NCBI RefSeq assembly: GCF_945956895.1
Contig: NZ_CAMFJF010000019.1
Location: 1-64,000 of the forward strand
DNA length: 64,000 nt
DNA from: an uncultured Allobosea sp.
GTDB lineage: Bacteria; Pseudomonadota; Alphaproteobacteria; Rhizobiales; Beijerinckiaceae
Reading direction: 5' to 3'
Part shown: positions 17,620 to 25,960 of the stretch, in pieces
Position numbering within the stretch: position 1 is the stretch's first letter
Layout of the letters: every line of letters begins with the position of its first letter
Program-made: the position numbers and the translations under genes
The notes under the pieces: model-generated
Database searches by the model: none
Seen by the model: only the letters and a program-made list of their open reading frames with translations
What the model was told of the DNA's origin: nothing

Positions 17620-18285
17620 TCAGGCGCGCAGCATGCGCAGCAGGGTATCGATCGCGGCAGCGCGGCGGCGCGCCAAAGCCTCGGGCGCGCCCATGTCATG
17701 GCCGAAGACCTGGCGGATGCTGGCGCGGTTGGAGACGTTGTAGAAGGCGAGCGCGCTGATCGTCAGGTGGATGTCGATCGGCTCGATCCCCGGCCGGAAC
17801 AGCCCCGCCGCCACGCCGCGCTCATAGGCTTCGCGGATCATGTCGATGGCGGAGAGGTTGAGCGCCGCGATCCGGTCGGAGGTCGCGAGATGGCGGGCAT
17901 GGTGGATGTTCTCGACCATGACGAGCCGCACGAAATCCGGGTTCTCGGCGTGGTAGTCGAAGGTGAAGCCCGCCAGCAGCGTCATCGCCTCCACAGGCGG
18001 CAGGCTGGCGAGATCGAGGCTGCGCTCGAAGCCGCGGATGCGCTCGTACATCTCCTCGAGGACGGCGCGGTAGAGCCCCTCCTTGTCCCCGAAGTAATAG
18101 TAGATCATCCGCTTGCTGGTCGCGGTGCGGGCCGCGATCTCGTCGACCCGCGCGCCGCTCAGCCCGTTCTCGACGAATTCCTCCTTCGCGACAGTGAGGA
18201 TGTTGCGGCGCACGCCTTCCGGATCCTGCGTCCAGGACGCCGGCTTGCGGCCCGTTCCCTTCGGCGCCGACGCTGCCTTGCTCAT
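17620..18285 (-). CDS. TetR-family transcriptional regulator
   Basis: This 221-residue regulator has an N-terminal TetR helix-turn-helix (RRNILTVAKEEFVENGLSGA and VDEIAARTATSKRMIYYYFG, about residues 25-72) and a helical ligand domain with the C-terminal TetR_C pattern (FRPGIEPIDIHLTISALAFY). The start at 18285 has GGAGGAAGC before it. The frame extends upstream to 18381 without support. It is divergent from the ABC permease gene at 18610, so it probably controls the transporter-aroQ-quiC-pcaHG operon. Confidence 0.88.
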   Translation of the reverse strand: MSKAASAPKGTGRKPASWTQDPEGVRRNILTVAKEEFVENGLSGARVDEIAARTATSKRMIYYYFGDKEGLYRAVLEEMYERIRGFERSLDLASLPPVEAMTLLAGFTFDYHAENPDFVRLVMVENIHHARHLATSDRIAALNLSAIDMIREAYERGVAAGLFRPGIEPIDIHLTISALAFYNVSNRASIRQVFGHDMGAPEALARRRAAAIDTLLRMLRA

Positions 18286-18355
18286 GCTTCCTCCACAGGA
18301 ACCGGCCCGAAAGTCGGATCGCACCCATTGAAATGGACAAGGCGGTACATTGCAC

Positions 18356-18382
18356 TTGACCAAATGAACTAGATGGTACAAT
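18356..18382. promoter_or_regulatory. Candidate TetR operator/promoter
   Basis: Inverted half-sites TTGACCA (18356-18362) and TGGTACAA (18374-18381) differ by one inserted base and flank an AT-rich centre. GGTACA also occurs as a direct repeat at 18344 and 18375. TTGACC and TACAAT could be -35/-10 for rightward transcription but are only 15 bases apart. The site lies 71 bases upstream of the TetR start, and control of both directions is inferred. Confidence 0.4.
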
Positions 18383-18507
18383 TAACATGTCGTCGGCAGA
18401 GCGCAAGCCGGCGAAGCTGAAGACAAAGGTACCCGAAAAGAGGTGCCGCGACTGCGGACGGGAACCGGATCGACCCTTTTGAGAAGGTCGACCGCGACTG
18501 CATCGGA

Positions 18508-18532
18508 CCGAAAGGTGGTTTCCACTTTTCGG
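18508..18532. repeat. Rhizobial-type palindromic repeat
   Basis: Arms CCGAAAGGTGG (18508-18518) and CCACTTTTCGG (18522-18532) pair with one mismatch around a three-base loop, flanked by GCATCGGA and GAATCCGACGC. This resembles the dispersed intergenic palindromes common in Hyphomicrobiales. Another imperfect hairpin (TCGACC...GGTCGA) lies just before it. Confidence 0.7.
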
Positions 18533-18558
18533 ATGAATCCGACGCAATACCAAGGAGA

Positions 18559-18600
18559 TAGATCATCGTTCTCGCGCCCCGTGGCGCGCGCGATGATCTA
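18559..18600. promoter_or_regulatory. Long hairpin abutting the permease ribosome site
   Basis: TAGATCATCG (18559-18568) pairs perfectly with CGATGATCTA (18591-18600). Inside, CGCGCC (18573-18578) pairs with GGCGCG (18583-18588) around a four-base loop. The stem ends one base before GGGAGC, the ribosome site of the permease at 18610. It may be part of the mosaic repeat, or a 5'-end element that shapes translation of the transporter operon. Confidence 0.6.
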
Positions 18601-18609
18601 GGGAGCGCC

Positions 18610-19278
18610 ATGAACTACAAGCTCGATTTCACGCCGGTGATCGACGGGATGCCAGCCCTGCTGATGGGCTGCCTCGGCACTTTCCTGCTGGCACTCGCCG
18701 GCATGGCGCTGGCCATTGTTATCGGCGTCGGCGGCGTGATCCTGCGCGACTCCAGGATCGCTCCGGTGCGCTGGCTGGTGAAGGCCTTCGTCGAGCTCAT
18801 CCGCAACACGCCCTTCCTGGTCCAGATATTCTTCATCTATTTCGCCCTGCCGCTGGCAGGCCTGAGGCTCGACCCGACGCCGACCGCCATCATCGCGCTC
18901 GGCATCAATGGCGGCGCCTATGCGATCGAGATCATCCGCGGCGGCGTCCAGTCGATCAGCAAGGGCCAGATCGAGGCCGGCCTCGCGCTCGGATTGCACA
19001 AGGCGCAGGTCTTCCGCCTGATCGTGCTGAAACCAGCGCTGCGCGCGATCTTCCCCTCGCTCACCAGCCAGTTCGTCCTGCTGACGCTGACCACCTCCAT
19101 CGCCTCGGCGATCTCGGCCTATGAATTGACCTCGGTGGCGCAGCGGATCGAATCCGACAGTTTCCGCTCCTTCGAGGTCTACGGCACGATCACACTGTTC
19201 TACCTCGTGATCTCCTGGGTGATGATGCGCTTCTTCGCGGCGATCTCGACCCGCTACTTCAGCTATCCGGTGAAGTGA
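18610..19278 (+). CDS. Polar-amino-acid-type ABC importer, permease 1
   Basis: This 222-residue inner-membrane permease of the HisM/GlnP family has about five membrane segments, the family motif VELIRNTPFLVQIFFIYFAL, GAYAIEIIRGGVQSISKGQIEAG and the EAA-type coupling loop GLALGLHKAQVFRLIVLKPALR. It begins the second transporter. Its partner permease follows after seven bases. The position ahead of aroQ, an AroE-like gene and quiC suggests import of quinate, shikimate or a relative, although the family is named for amino acids. Confidence 0.9.
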   Translation: MNYKLDFTPVIDGMPALLMGCLGTFLLALAGMALAIVIGVGGVILRDSRIAPVRWLVKAFVELIRNTPFLVQIFFIYFALPLAGLRLDPTPTAIIALGINGGAYAIEIIRGGVQSISKGQIEAGLALGLHKAQVFRLIVLKPALRAIFPSLTSQFVLLTLTTSIASAISAYELTSVAQRIESDSFRSFEVYGTITLFYLVISWVMMRFFAAISTRYFSYPVK

Positions 19279-19285
19279 GGGCGCG

Positions 19286-19927
19286 ATGGGATCGAACGAA
19301 TTCCTCTTCCTGCTCACCGGCCTGAAATGGACCGTCCTGCTCTCGCTGGTCGGCTTCGTCGGCGGCGGCGTGTTCGGGCTCGCGATCGCGCTGATGCGGG
19401 TCTCCGAGCGGCCCCTGATGGAGCGCATCACGGCAGGCTATATCGCGCTGTTCCAGGGCACGCCGCTGCTGATGCAGCTCTTCGTGGTCTATTACGGGCT
19501 GGCGCTGGTCGGGCTGAAGCTCGATGCCTGGATCGCGGTCGCGATCGGCTTCACGCTGCATGCCAGCGCCTATCTCGGCGAGATCTGGCGCGGCTCGATC
19601 GAGGCCGTGCCGAAGGGACAGACCGAGGCCGCCAAGGCGCTAAGCCTGAACTACGTCTCCCGCATGCGCGACGTGATCCTGCCGCAGGCGATCCGCATCT
19701 CGCTGCCGGCGACGATCGGCTTCCTGGTCCAGCTGATCAAGGGCACCTCGCTTGCCGCGATCGTCGGCTTCACCGAGCTGACCCGCGCGGGGAACATCGT
19801 CTCCAACCAGATCTTCCAGCCGCTCCTCGTCTTCGGGATCGTCGGCATCCTCTACTTCCTGCTGTGCTGGCCGCTCTCGCTCTACGGCTCGCATCTCGAG
19901 CGCCGCATGGCCATCGCCGCGCGCTGA
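19286..19927 (+). CDS. Polar-amino-acid-type ABC importer, permease 2
   Basis: This 213-residue permease of the same HisM/GlnP family has FLLTGLKWTVLLSLVGFVGG, YIALFQGTPLLMQLFVVYYG, and the coupling loop EAAKALSLNYVSRMRDVILPQAIR. It pairs with permease 1 as a heterodimeric channel. The binding-protein gene follows after 45 bases containing AAGAGGGAGAG. Both permeases lack large periplasmic insertions, as usual for the family. Confidence 0.9.
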   Translation: MGSNEFLFLLTGLKWTVLLSLVGFVGGGVFGLAIALMRVSERPLMERITAGYIALFQGTPLLMQLFVVYYGLALVGLKLDAWIAVAIGFTLHASAYLGEIWRGSIEAVPKGQTEAAKALSLNYVSRMRDVILPQAIRISLPATIGFLVQLIKGTSLAAIVGFTELTRAGNIVSNQIFQPLLVFGIVGILYFLLCWPLSLYGSHLERRMAIAAR

Positions 19928-19972
19928 CCCGTTCACCGCCTGAACCAACCAAACACCAAGAGGGAGAGAAAC

Positions 19973-20806
19973 ATGACGAAGTCCAAGACCACCCGTCGCA
20001 GCGTCCTCATCGCCGGCGCTGCCGCTCTGGCGATGCCCGCCCTGCTCGACACCCCGGCGCAGGCCGTCACTCCGGCCGAGATCAAGGCCAAGGGCAAGAT
20101 CGTCGTCGGCATCCAGGGCGACAACCCGCCGTGGGGTTTCGTCACCAGCGCCGGCAAGCAGGACGGGCTCGACGCCGATATCGCGACGCTCTTCGCCAAG
20201 GAACTGGGCGTGCAGGTCGAGTTCGTACCGCTCGAGGTCAACAACCGCATCCCGGCGCTGACCACCGGCCGCGTCGACGTGCTGTTCGCGACCATGGCGA
20301 TGCTGCCCGAGCGCGCCAAGGCCGTGCAGTTCTCCAAGCCCTATGTCGCCAACACCATCGTGTTCATCGGTCCGAAGAAGGACAAGATCACCACCAACGA
20401 GGACATGGGCCGCTACACGATCGCCGTGGCCAAGGGCGCGGCGCAGGACACGCAGGTGACCAAGAACGCGCCCGCCAGCACGACGATCCGTCGCTATGAC
20501 GGCGACGCGCCCTCGATCCAAGCGCTCGTCTCCGGCCAGGTCCAGGCGATCGGCGGCAACATCTTCTACATGCAGCGCATCGAGCAGGCCCGCCCCGGCG
20601 AATTCGAGAACAAGCTCGAATTCCAGAACCTCTACAACGGTGCCTGCACCCGTCTCGGCGAGAAGGAGATCAACGCCGCGATCAACAGCTTCATCGACAA
20701 GATCAAGGCCAATGGCGAGCTGCAGAAGGTCTACGACAAGTGGATGAAGGTGCCGGTGCACAAGTTCCCGGACAGCCTCGAAGGCATCACCTTCACCGCG
20801 AGCTGA
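19973..20806 (+). CDS. Polar-amino-acid-type ABC importer, periplasmic binding protein
   Basis: This 277-residue SBP_bac_3 protein has a twin-arginine-like signal ([11 protein letters not shown], cleavage near AQA at residue 31), suggesting Tat export or simply an RR-containing Sec signal. The ligand pocket keeps the carboxylate-binding Arg114 ([11 protein letters not shown]). However, the usual DAxxxD region that holds the amino-group-binding Asp reads QAIGGN at residues 191-196, so that Asp is Asn196. This fits a carboxylate without an alpha-amino group, such as quinate, shikimate or dehydroshikimate (inference). AGAGGGAGAG precedes the ATG. Confidence 0.9.
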   Translation: MTKSKTTRRSVLIAGAAALAMPALLDTPAQAVTPAEIKAKGKIVVGIQGDNPPWGFVTSAGKQDGLDADIATLFAKELGVQVEFVPLEVNNRIPALTTGRVDVLFATMAMLPERAKAVQFSKPYVANTIVFIGPKKDKITTNEDMGRYTIAVAKGAAQDTQVTKNAPASTTIRRYDGDAPSIQALVSGQVQAIGGNIFYMQRIEQARPGEFENKLEFQNLYNGACTRLGEKEINAAINSFIDKIKANGELQKVYDKWMKVPVHKFPDSLEGITFTAS

Positions 20807-20831
20807 CGCCTCGGGAAACGGGAGCAGGGCC

Positions 20832-21605
20832 ATGAACCAGCCAGCCGCTCAAAGCGCCGCTTCGACGGATACCATGATCGCCATGACGCATGTCGAGAAA
20901 TGGTATGGCGAGTTCCAGGCCCTGACCGATATCAACCTTGCGGTCCGCAAAGGCGAGCGCATCGTGCTTTGCGGACCGTCGGGCTCGGGCAAGTCGACGC
21001 TGATCCGCTGCATCAACCATCTGGAGAGCTACCAGAAGGGCGAGATCCGGGTCGGCGGCACGAGGCTCGGCGACGACGCGAAGACCATCGACGCGGTGCG
21101 CCGCGAGGTCGGCATGGTCTTCCAGCATTTCAACCTGTTCCCGCACATGACCGTGCTGGAGAACTGCATGCTGGCGCCGATGCGCTCGCTCGGCGCCAGC
21201 AGGGCAGACGCCGAGGCCACCGCCCGCCAACTGCTCGGCCGGGTCAAGATCCTCGAACAGGCCGGGAAATATCCGGCCCAGCTCTCGGGTGGCCAGCAGC
21301 AGCGCGTCGCGATTGCCCGCGCGCTCTGCATGAGGCCCAAGGTCATGCTGTTCGACGAGCCGACCTCGGCGCTCGATCCCGAGATGGTCAAGGAAGTCCT
21401 CGACACCATGATCGCGCTCGCCGAGGAGGGCATGACCATGATCTGCGTCACCCATGAGATGGGCTTCGCCCGGCAGGTGGCGAACCGCGTCATCTTCATG
21501 GCCTCCGGCGCCATCGTCGAGGAAGCCCCACCGGAAGCGTTCTTCCACAATCCACGCCATGAGCGAACCCGGAAGTTCCTCGGCGAAATCCTCAGCAAGC
21601 ACTGA
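20832..21605 (+). CDS. Polar-amino-acid-type ABC importer, ATPase
   Basis: This 257-residue ATPase of the GlnQ/HisP group has Walker [15 protein letters not shown]-loop [16 protein letters not shown], signature [15 protein letters not shown], Walker [15 protein letters not shown] and the switch His in [10 protein letters not shown]. It energises the two permeases encoded upstream. The reading frame has a roughly 15-residue variable N-terminus, and GGGAGCAGGGCC precedes the ATG. The second dehydroquinase gene follows after 45 bases on the same strand, so transport and catabolism are probably co-transcribed. Confidence 0.93.
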   Translation: MNQPAAQSAASTDTMIAMTHVEKWYGEFQALTDINLAVRKGERIVLCGPSGSGKSTLIRCINHLESYQKGEIRVGGTRLGDDAKTIDAVRREVGMVFQHFNLFPHMTVLENCMLAPMRSLGASRADAEATARQLLGRVKILEQAGKYPAQLSGGQQQRVAIARALCMRPKVMLFDEPTSALDPEMVKEVLDTMIALAEEGMTMICVTHEMGFARQVANRVIFMASGAIVEEAPPEAFFHNPRHERTRKFLGEILSKH

Positions 21606-21650
21606 AACACCCGTCCGGCTTGGCCCGGACACCTCAACGGAATGCGATCG

Positions 21651-22100
21651 ATGTCCCGCCTCGTCTATGTCCTGAACGGCCCGAACCTGAACCTGCTCGG
21701 CAAGCGCCAGCCTCATATCTACGGGCACGAGACGCTGGCCGATGTCGAGTGCGACTGCCGCAAGCTCGCCGAGGAGCTGAAGCTGGAACTGCGCTTCCAC
21801 CAGTCGAACCGCGAATACGAGCTGATCGACTGGATTCACGAGGCGCGCGAGGACGGCGCCGGCATCGTCATCAACCCGGCCGCCTTCACGCATACCTCGG
21901 TCGCGCTGCTCGACGCGCTCAACACCTTCGAGGGGCCGGTGATCGAATGCCATATCTCGCAGGTGCATAAGCGCGAGGCCTTCCGGCACCATTCCTATGT
22001 CTCGCTGCGCTCCGACGGCGTCATCGCCGGCTTCGGCACGCAGGGCTATCAGCTCGGCTTGCGACGCATCGCCAAGCTGATCGACGACGCGGCCGCGTGA
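21651..22100 (+). CDS. aroQ: Type II 3-dehydroquinate dehydratase
   Basis: This 149-residue AroQ dodecamer-type enzyme converts 3-dehydroquinate to 3-dehydroshikimate. All hallmark segments are present: [18 protein letters not shown] with Arg19 and Tyr24, Asn75 in INPA, His81 in [12 protein letters not shown], His106 in SQVHKRE and FRHHS at 111-115. It differs from the upstream paralogue at exactly the positions that are altered there. An alternative start at 21642 adds three residues. It overlaps the next gene's possible GTG start by four bases. Its place in a catabolic operon suggests a quinate-degrading rather than biosynthetic role. Confidence 0.92.
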   Translation: MSRLVYVLNGPNLNLLGKRQPHIYGHETLADVECDCRKLAEELKLELRFHQSNREYELIDWIHEAREDGAGIVINPAAFTHTSVALLDALNTFEGPVIECHISQVHKREAFRHHSYVSLRSDGVIAGFGTQGYQLGLRRIAKLIDDAAA

Positions 22101-22111
22101 GGATCGCCCCG

Positions 22112-23176
22112 ATGGCTCCGGTGAAGATCGCGGTGATGGGGGCGGGCCTGATCGGCAAGCGTCATGCCGCCCATGTCAGGGCGGAGCCCGGCGCCGTCCT
22201 GTCCGCGATCATCGATCCGGCGCCGACAGGCAAGGCCTTCGCCGAGGAGATCGGCGTCGCCTGGTATCCGGGTTTCGACGCCCTCCCCGCTTCAGATAAG
22301 CCGGATGGCGTCATCGTCGCGACCCCGAACCAGCTCCATGTCGCCAACGGGCTGGAGTTGGTCGCAGCCGGCGTGCCGATGCTGGTCGAGAAGCCGCTGG
22401 CCGACAGCGTCGATAGCGCCCGCAAGCTCGTCCAGGCCGCCGAGACTGCCGGCGTGCCGCTGCTCGTCGGCCATCACCGGCGCCACAATCCGATGATCCG
22501 CAAGGCGCGCGAGGCGATCGATGCCGGCAGGCTCGGCCGCGTCCTGACGCTGAACGGCCAGTTCTGGCTGGTGAAGCCGGACGATTATTTCGACGTCGAC
22601 TGGCGCCGTCAGGAGGGCGCCGGGCCTGTCCTCATCAACCTGATCCACGATATCGACCTGTTCCGCTATCTCTGCGGCGAGATCACCGGCGTGCAGGCGC
22701 TGAGCTCCAACGCCGTGCGCGGCAATCCGGCCGAGGAGACCGCCGTCGCCATCCTGCGCTTCGCCAATGGCGCGCTTGGTACGGTCAGTGCCTCCGATAC
22801 GGTGGTCTCGCCCTGGAGCTGGGAGCTGACGACCGGAGAGAACCCCGCCTATCCGCGCCAGGACCAGTCCTGCTACCAGATCGGTGGCACGCATGGATCG
22901 CTGACGATCCCGGCGCTCGAACTCTGGAGCCACACCGACAAGCGCGGCTGGTGGGAGCCATTGCGGCGCGAGCGCATTCCTTTCGTCCCCGAGGACCCGT
23001 TGCAGGCGCAGGTCCGGCATTTCTGCGCGGTGATCCGCGGTGAGGAGGCTCCGCTCGTCTCCGGCCGCGAGGGGCTGGCGACGCTTGCCGTCATCGAGGC
23101 GGTGAAGCGGGCTGCGCGCACCGGCGCTCCGGTCGAGATCGCCGCGGAACCCGCCCCGGCGAGGGCCAGCGCATGA
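22112..23176 (+). CDS. Gfo/Idh/MocA-family NAD(P)-dependent oxidoreductase
   Basis: This 354-residue dehydrogenase has an N-terminal Rossmann fold (VKIAVMGAGLIGKRHAAH), the family EKP motif (LVEKPLADSV) and a C-terminal GFO_IDH_MocA domain containing LINLIHDIDLFRYL, whose His lies where the catalytic His sits. The family oxidises hydroxyls of sugars and cyclitols such as inositol. In this operon it could oxidise quinate or shikimate at C3 in place of a PQQ enzyme (inference). The start at 22112 has GAGGAT upstream. A GTG at 22097 overlapping the aroQ stop is the alternative. It overlaps the AroE-like gene by four bases (ATGA). Confidence 0.85.
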   Translation: MAPVKIAVMGAGLIGKRHAAHVRAEPGAVLSAIIDPAPTGKAFAEEIGVAWYPGFDALPASDKPDGVIVATPNQLHVANGLELVAAGVPMLVEKPLADSVDSARKLVQAAETAGVPLLVGHHRRHNPMIRKAREAIDAGRLGRVLTLNGQFWLVKPDDYFDVDWRRQEGAGPVLINLIHDIDLFRYLCGEITGVQALSSNAVRGNPAEETAVAILRFANGALGTVSASDTVVSPWSWELTTGENPAYPRQDQSCYQIGGTHGSLTIPALELWSHTDKRGWWEPLRRERIPFVPEDPLQAQVRHFCAVIRGEEAPLVSGREGLATLAVIEAVKRAARTGAPVEIAAEPAPARASA

Positions 23177-24003
23177 TCAAGGGCACGACGCGATTGATCG
23201 GCCATCTCGGCTACCCGACCGAGAGCTTCAAGGCGCCGATGATCTACAACCCCTATTTCCAGCGCGAGGGGATCGATGCCGTCGTCGTGCCGATGGGCTG
23301 CCGCAGTGAGGATTACCCCGATTTCCTGAGGTTGTTCTTCCGGTTGTCCAATGCCCATGGCGCGCTGGTGACGATGCCGCACAAGGTCACGACGACCGGG
23401 CTCGTCGACGTGCTCTCGCCGACCGCCGCCATCGCCGGCGCCTGTAACGCCGTGCGGCTCGAAGCGGATGGCCGGCTCAGCGGCGACATGTTCGACGGCG
23501 AAGGCTTCGTGCGCGGCGTCCTGCGCAAGGGGCACAAGCTCGGTGGTGCCCGCGCGCTGGTCGTCGGTGCCGGCGGCGTCGGCTCGGCGATCGCCGCCTC
23601 GCTGGCAAAGGCCGGCGTCGCAGAGCTCGGTCTCTTCGACATGCAAGCAACGAACGCCGAGGAACTCGGGCAGCGCTTGATCGCGCATTACCCTGCCCTT
23701 CGTGTCACCACTGGCTCGAACGACCCAGACGGATTCGACATCGTCGTCAACGCGACGCCGCTCGGAATGAAGCCGAGCGATCCGCTGCCGGTCGACATCT
23801 CGCGCCTGCCCGCCTCCGCCTTCGTCGGCGAGGTCGTGATGGCGCAGGAGATTACGCCGTTCCTCGCCGCGGCCCGCGCGCGCGGCTGCGCCGTGCAGGT
23901 CGGCACCGACATGCTGTTCGAGCAGATCCCCGCCTACCTGGAATTCTTCGGCCTGCCGTCGACCACGGCCGAGGATTTGCGCGCCGTGGCGCGACTGGCC
24001 TGA
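23173..24003 (+). CDS. AroE-like shikimate dehydrogenase family protein
   Basis: This 276-residue protein has the shikimate-dehydrogenase substrate domain followed by a Rossmann domain (VVGAGGVGSAIAASLAKAG, about residues 129-147). The catalytic pair is kept: Lys71 in VTMPHK and Asp108 in GDMFDGEGF. Ring-acid contacts differ from canonical AroE: the SxSP motif is replaced around residues 14-22 (PTESFKAP), NVT becomes LVT, and NTD becomes MFD. It is likely a catabolic quinate/shikimate dehydrogenase variant or an enzyme for a modified substrate. The ATG overlaps the preceding stop (ATGA), showing translational coupling. Confidence 0.83.
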   Translation: MIKGTTRLIGHLGYPTESFKAPMIYNPYFQREGIDAVVVPMGCRSEDYPDFLRLFFRLSNAHGALVTMPHKVTTTGLVDVLSPTAAIAGACNAVRLEADGRLSGDMFDGEGFVRGVLRKGHKLGGARALVVGAGGVGSAIAASLAKAGVAELGLFDMQATNAEELGQRLIAHYPALRVTTGSNDPDGFDIVVNATPLGMKPSDPLPVDISRLPASAFVGEVVMAQEITPFLAAARARGCAVQVGTDMLFEQIPAYLEFFGLPSTTAEDLRAVARLA

Positions 24004-24016
24004 GAGGAGGCATGCC

Positions 24017-25924
24017 GTGATTCCATCGATCGCCACCGTCTGCGTCTCTGGCTCGCTTCAGGAGAAGCTGGAAGCCATCGCGGCCGCCGGATTCAAGGCC
24101 GTCGAGATCTTCGAGAACGACCTGATCGCCTTTCCCGGCTCGCCAACGGAAGTCCGGCGTATCTGCGCCGATCACGGGCTGGACATCGTGACCTGCCAGC
24201 CCTTCCGCGATTTCGAGGGCATGCCCGAGGGCCGCCGCCAGCGCGTCTTCGACCGGGCCGAACGCAAGTTCGATCTCTTGCAGGAATTGGGCACCGACCT
24301 GCTCTTCGTCTGCTCCAGCGTCTCGCCGGAAGCCCTGCCCGGCATCGACAGGCTCGCCGCCGATTTCGCCGAGCTTGGCGAGCGTGCGGGACGGCGGGGC
24401 TTGCGCGTCGGCTACGAGGCGCTGGCCTGGGGGCGGCATGTCTTCGACTATCGCGACGCCTGGGAGATCGTGCGCCGCGCCAACCGGCCGGAAGTCGGGA
24501 TCATCCTCGATTCCTTCCACATCCTGGCGCGTGGCCTCGATCTTGCGGCGATCGGCACGATCCCACGCGACAAGATCGCGATGGTGCAGATGGCCGATGC
24601 GCCGCTGCTGCAGATGGATCCGCTTTCCTGGAGCCGGCACTGGCGCTGCCTGCCGGGCCAGGGCGATCTCAATCTATCCGGCTTCATGCGCGCGCTGGTC
24701 TCAACCGGCTATGACGGCGTGCTCTCGCTTGAAATCTTCAACGACCGCTTCCGGGCCGGCTCGGCACGCTCCGTCGCGCTCGATGGTCATCGCTCGCTGA
24801 TCTGGCTGCTCGACGAGACCGCAAGGCAAGTCGGCAAGCCGGTGCCTGGCGCCGTACCGATGCCGCCACCCGCCCCGGTCGAAGCGGTCGAGTTCATCGA
24901 GTTCTCGGTGTCGGAGGCCGAGCGACCCGGTTTCGAGCGGCTGCTGCGGGCGCTCGGCTTCGCGCGCTCCGGCGCGCATCGTTCCAAGGATGTCGATCTC
25001 TGGCGCCAGGGTGATATCCGCATCGTCCTGAACAGCGAGGCCGACGGCTTCGCCCATAGCTATCAGATCACCCATGGCACCTCGGTCTGCGCGCTCGCCC
25101 TGCGCGTGCCCGATGCACAGGCCGCGATCGCCCGCGCCACCGCCCTGCTCGACGTGCCTCATGCCGGCGCGATCGGGCCGGATGAGCTCGACATCCCCGC
25201 CGTGCGCGGGCTCGGCGGCAGCCTGCTCTATTTCCTCGACAAGGCCTCGGCGCTGGGCCGCTGGGCCGAGGTCGATTTCGAGGCGACGGGCGAGGTCTCG
25301 GACGATGCCGGGCTCACCGGTGTCGACCATGTCTCGCAGAGCATGCAGTACGAGGAGATGCTGACCTGGCTGCTGTTCTATTCCTCGCTGTTCGAGACGC
25401 GGAAGACACCGAGCCAGGCCGTGCTCGATCCGGGCGGCGTGGTCCAGAGCCAGGTGATCGAAAGCGGCCTCGATGGCCGCAACGGCCACGGCCTGCGCCT
25501 GATTCTCAACGGCTCGCAGAGCCATCGCACGCTCTCGGCTCGGTTCATCACCGATTTCTTCGGCTCCGGCGTGCAACATATCGCCTTCGCGACCGACGAC
25601 ATCGCTGCGACCGTGAAGCGGCTGGTTGCGAACGGCGTCGCCATGCTACCCATTCCCGAGAACTACTATGACGACCTCGAAGCCCGCTCGGACCTGACGG
25701 GCGAGGAGATCGACGCGATGAAGGCGCTGAACATCCTTTATGACAGCGATGCCGGCGGCGCGTTCCGTCAGGCCTATACCCAGACGCTGGATGGCGGCCT
25801 GTTCTTCGAGATCGTCCAGCGCGATGGCTATACCGGCTATGGCGCCGCCAATGCCGGCATCCGCCTCACCGCGCAATCGAGGCTGGCACGCCCGATCAGC
25901 GTTCCCGCGCCGAGCCATGGCTGA
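24017..25924 (+). CDS. quiC: 3-Dehydroshikimate dehydratase fused to an HPPD-like domain
   Basis: This 635-residue two-domain enzyme of the QuiC1 type converts 3-dehydroshikimate to protocatechuate. The N-terminal AP-endonuclease-2 TIM barrel (residues 1-270) has the metal ligands Glu134 (GYEALAWG), Asp165 (ILDSFH), Gln191 (MVQMAD) and Glu239 (LSLEIFND). The C-terminal vicinal-oxygen-chelate domain (290-620) resembles 4-hydroxyphenylpyruvate dioxygenase and keeps its two-His-one-Glu set at His438, His521 and Glu598. Translation appears to start at GTG 24017, six bases after GAGAGGAGG. It sits directly ahead of pcaHG, which use its product. Confidence 0.92.
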   Translation: MIPSIATVCVSGSLQEKLEAIAAAGFKAVEIFENDLIAFPGSPTEVRRICADHGLDIVTCQPFRDFEGMPEGRRQRVFDRAERKFDLLQELGTDLLFVCSSVSPEALPGIDRLAADFAELGERAGRRGLRVGYEALAWGRHVFDYRDAWEIVRRANRPEVGIILDSFHILARGLDLAAIGTIPRDKIAMVQMADAPLLQMDPLSWSRHWRCLPGQGDLNLSGFMRALVSTGYDGVLSLEIFNDRFRAGSARSVALDGHRSLIWLLDETARQVGKPVPGAVPMPPPAPVEAVEFIEFSVSEAERPGFERLLRALGFARSGAHRSKDVDLWRQGDIRIVLNSEADGFAHSYQITHGTSVCALALRVPDAQAAIARATALLDVPHAGAIGPDELDIPAVRGLGGSLLYFLDKASALGRWAEVDFEATGEVSDDAGLTGVDHVSQSMQYEEMLTWLLFYSSLFETRKTPSQAVLDPGGVVQSQVIESGLDGRNGHGLRLILNGSQSHRTLSARFITDFFGSGVQHIAFATDDIAATVKRLVANGVAMLPIPENYYDDLEARSDLTGEEIDAMKALNILYDSDAGGAFRQAYTQTLDGGLFFEIVQRDGYTGYGAANAGIRLTAQSRLARPISVPAPSHG

Positions 25925-25960
25925 GGAGCGACGCGCCATGTCCGTGAAAGGACCTTCACG

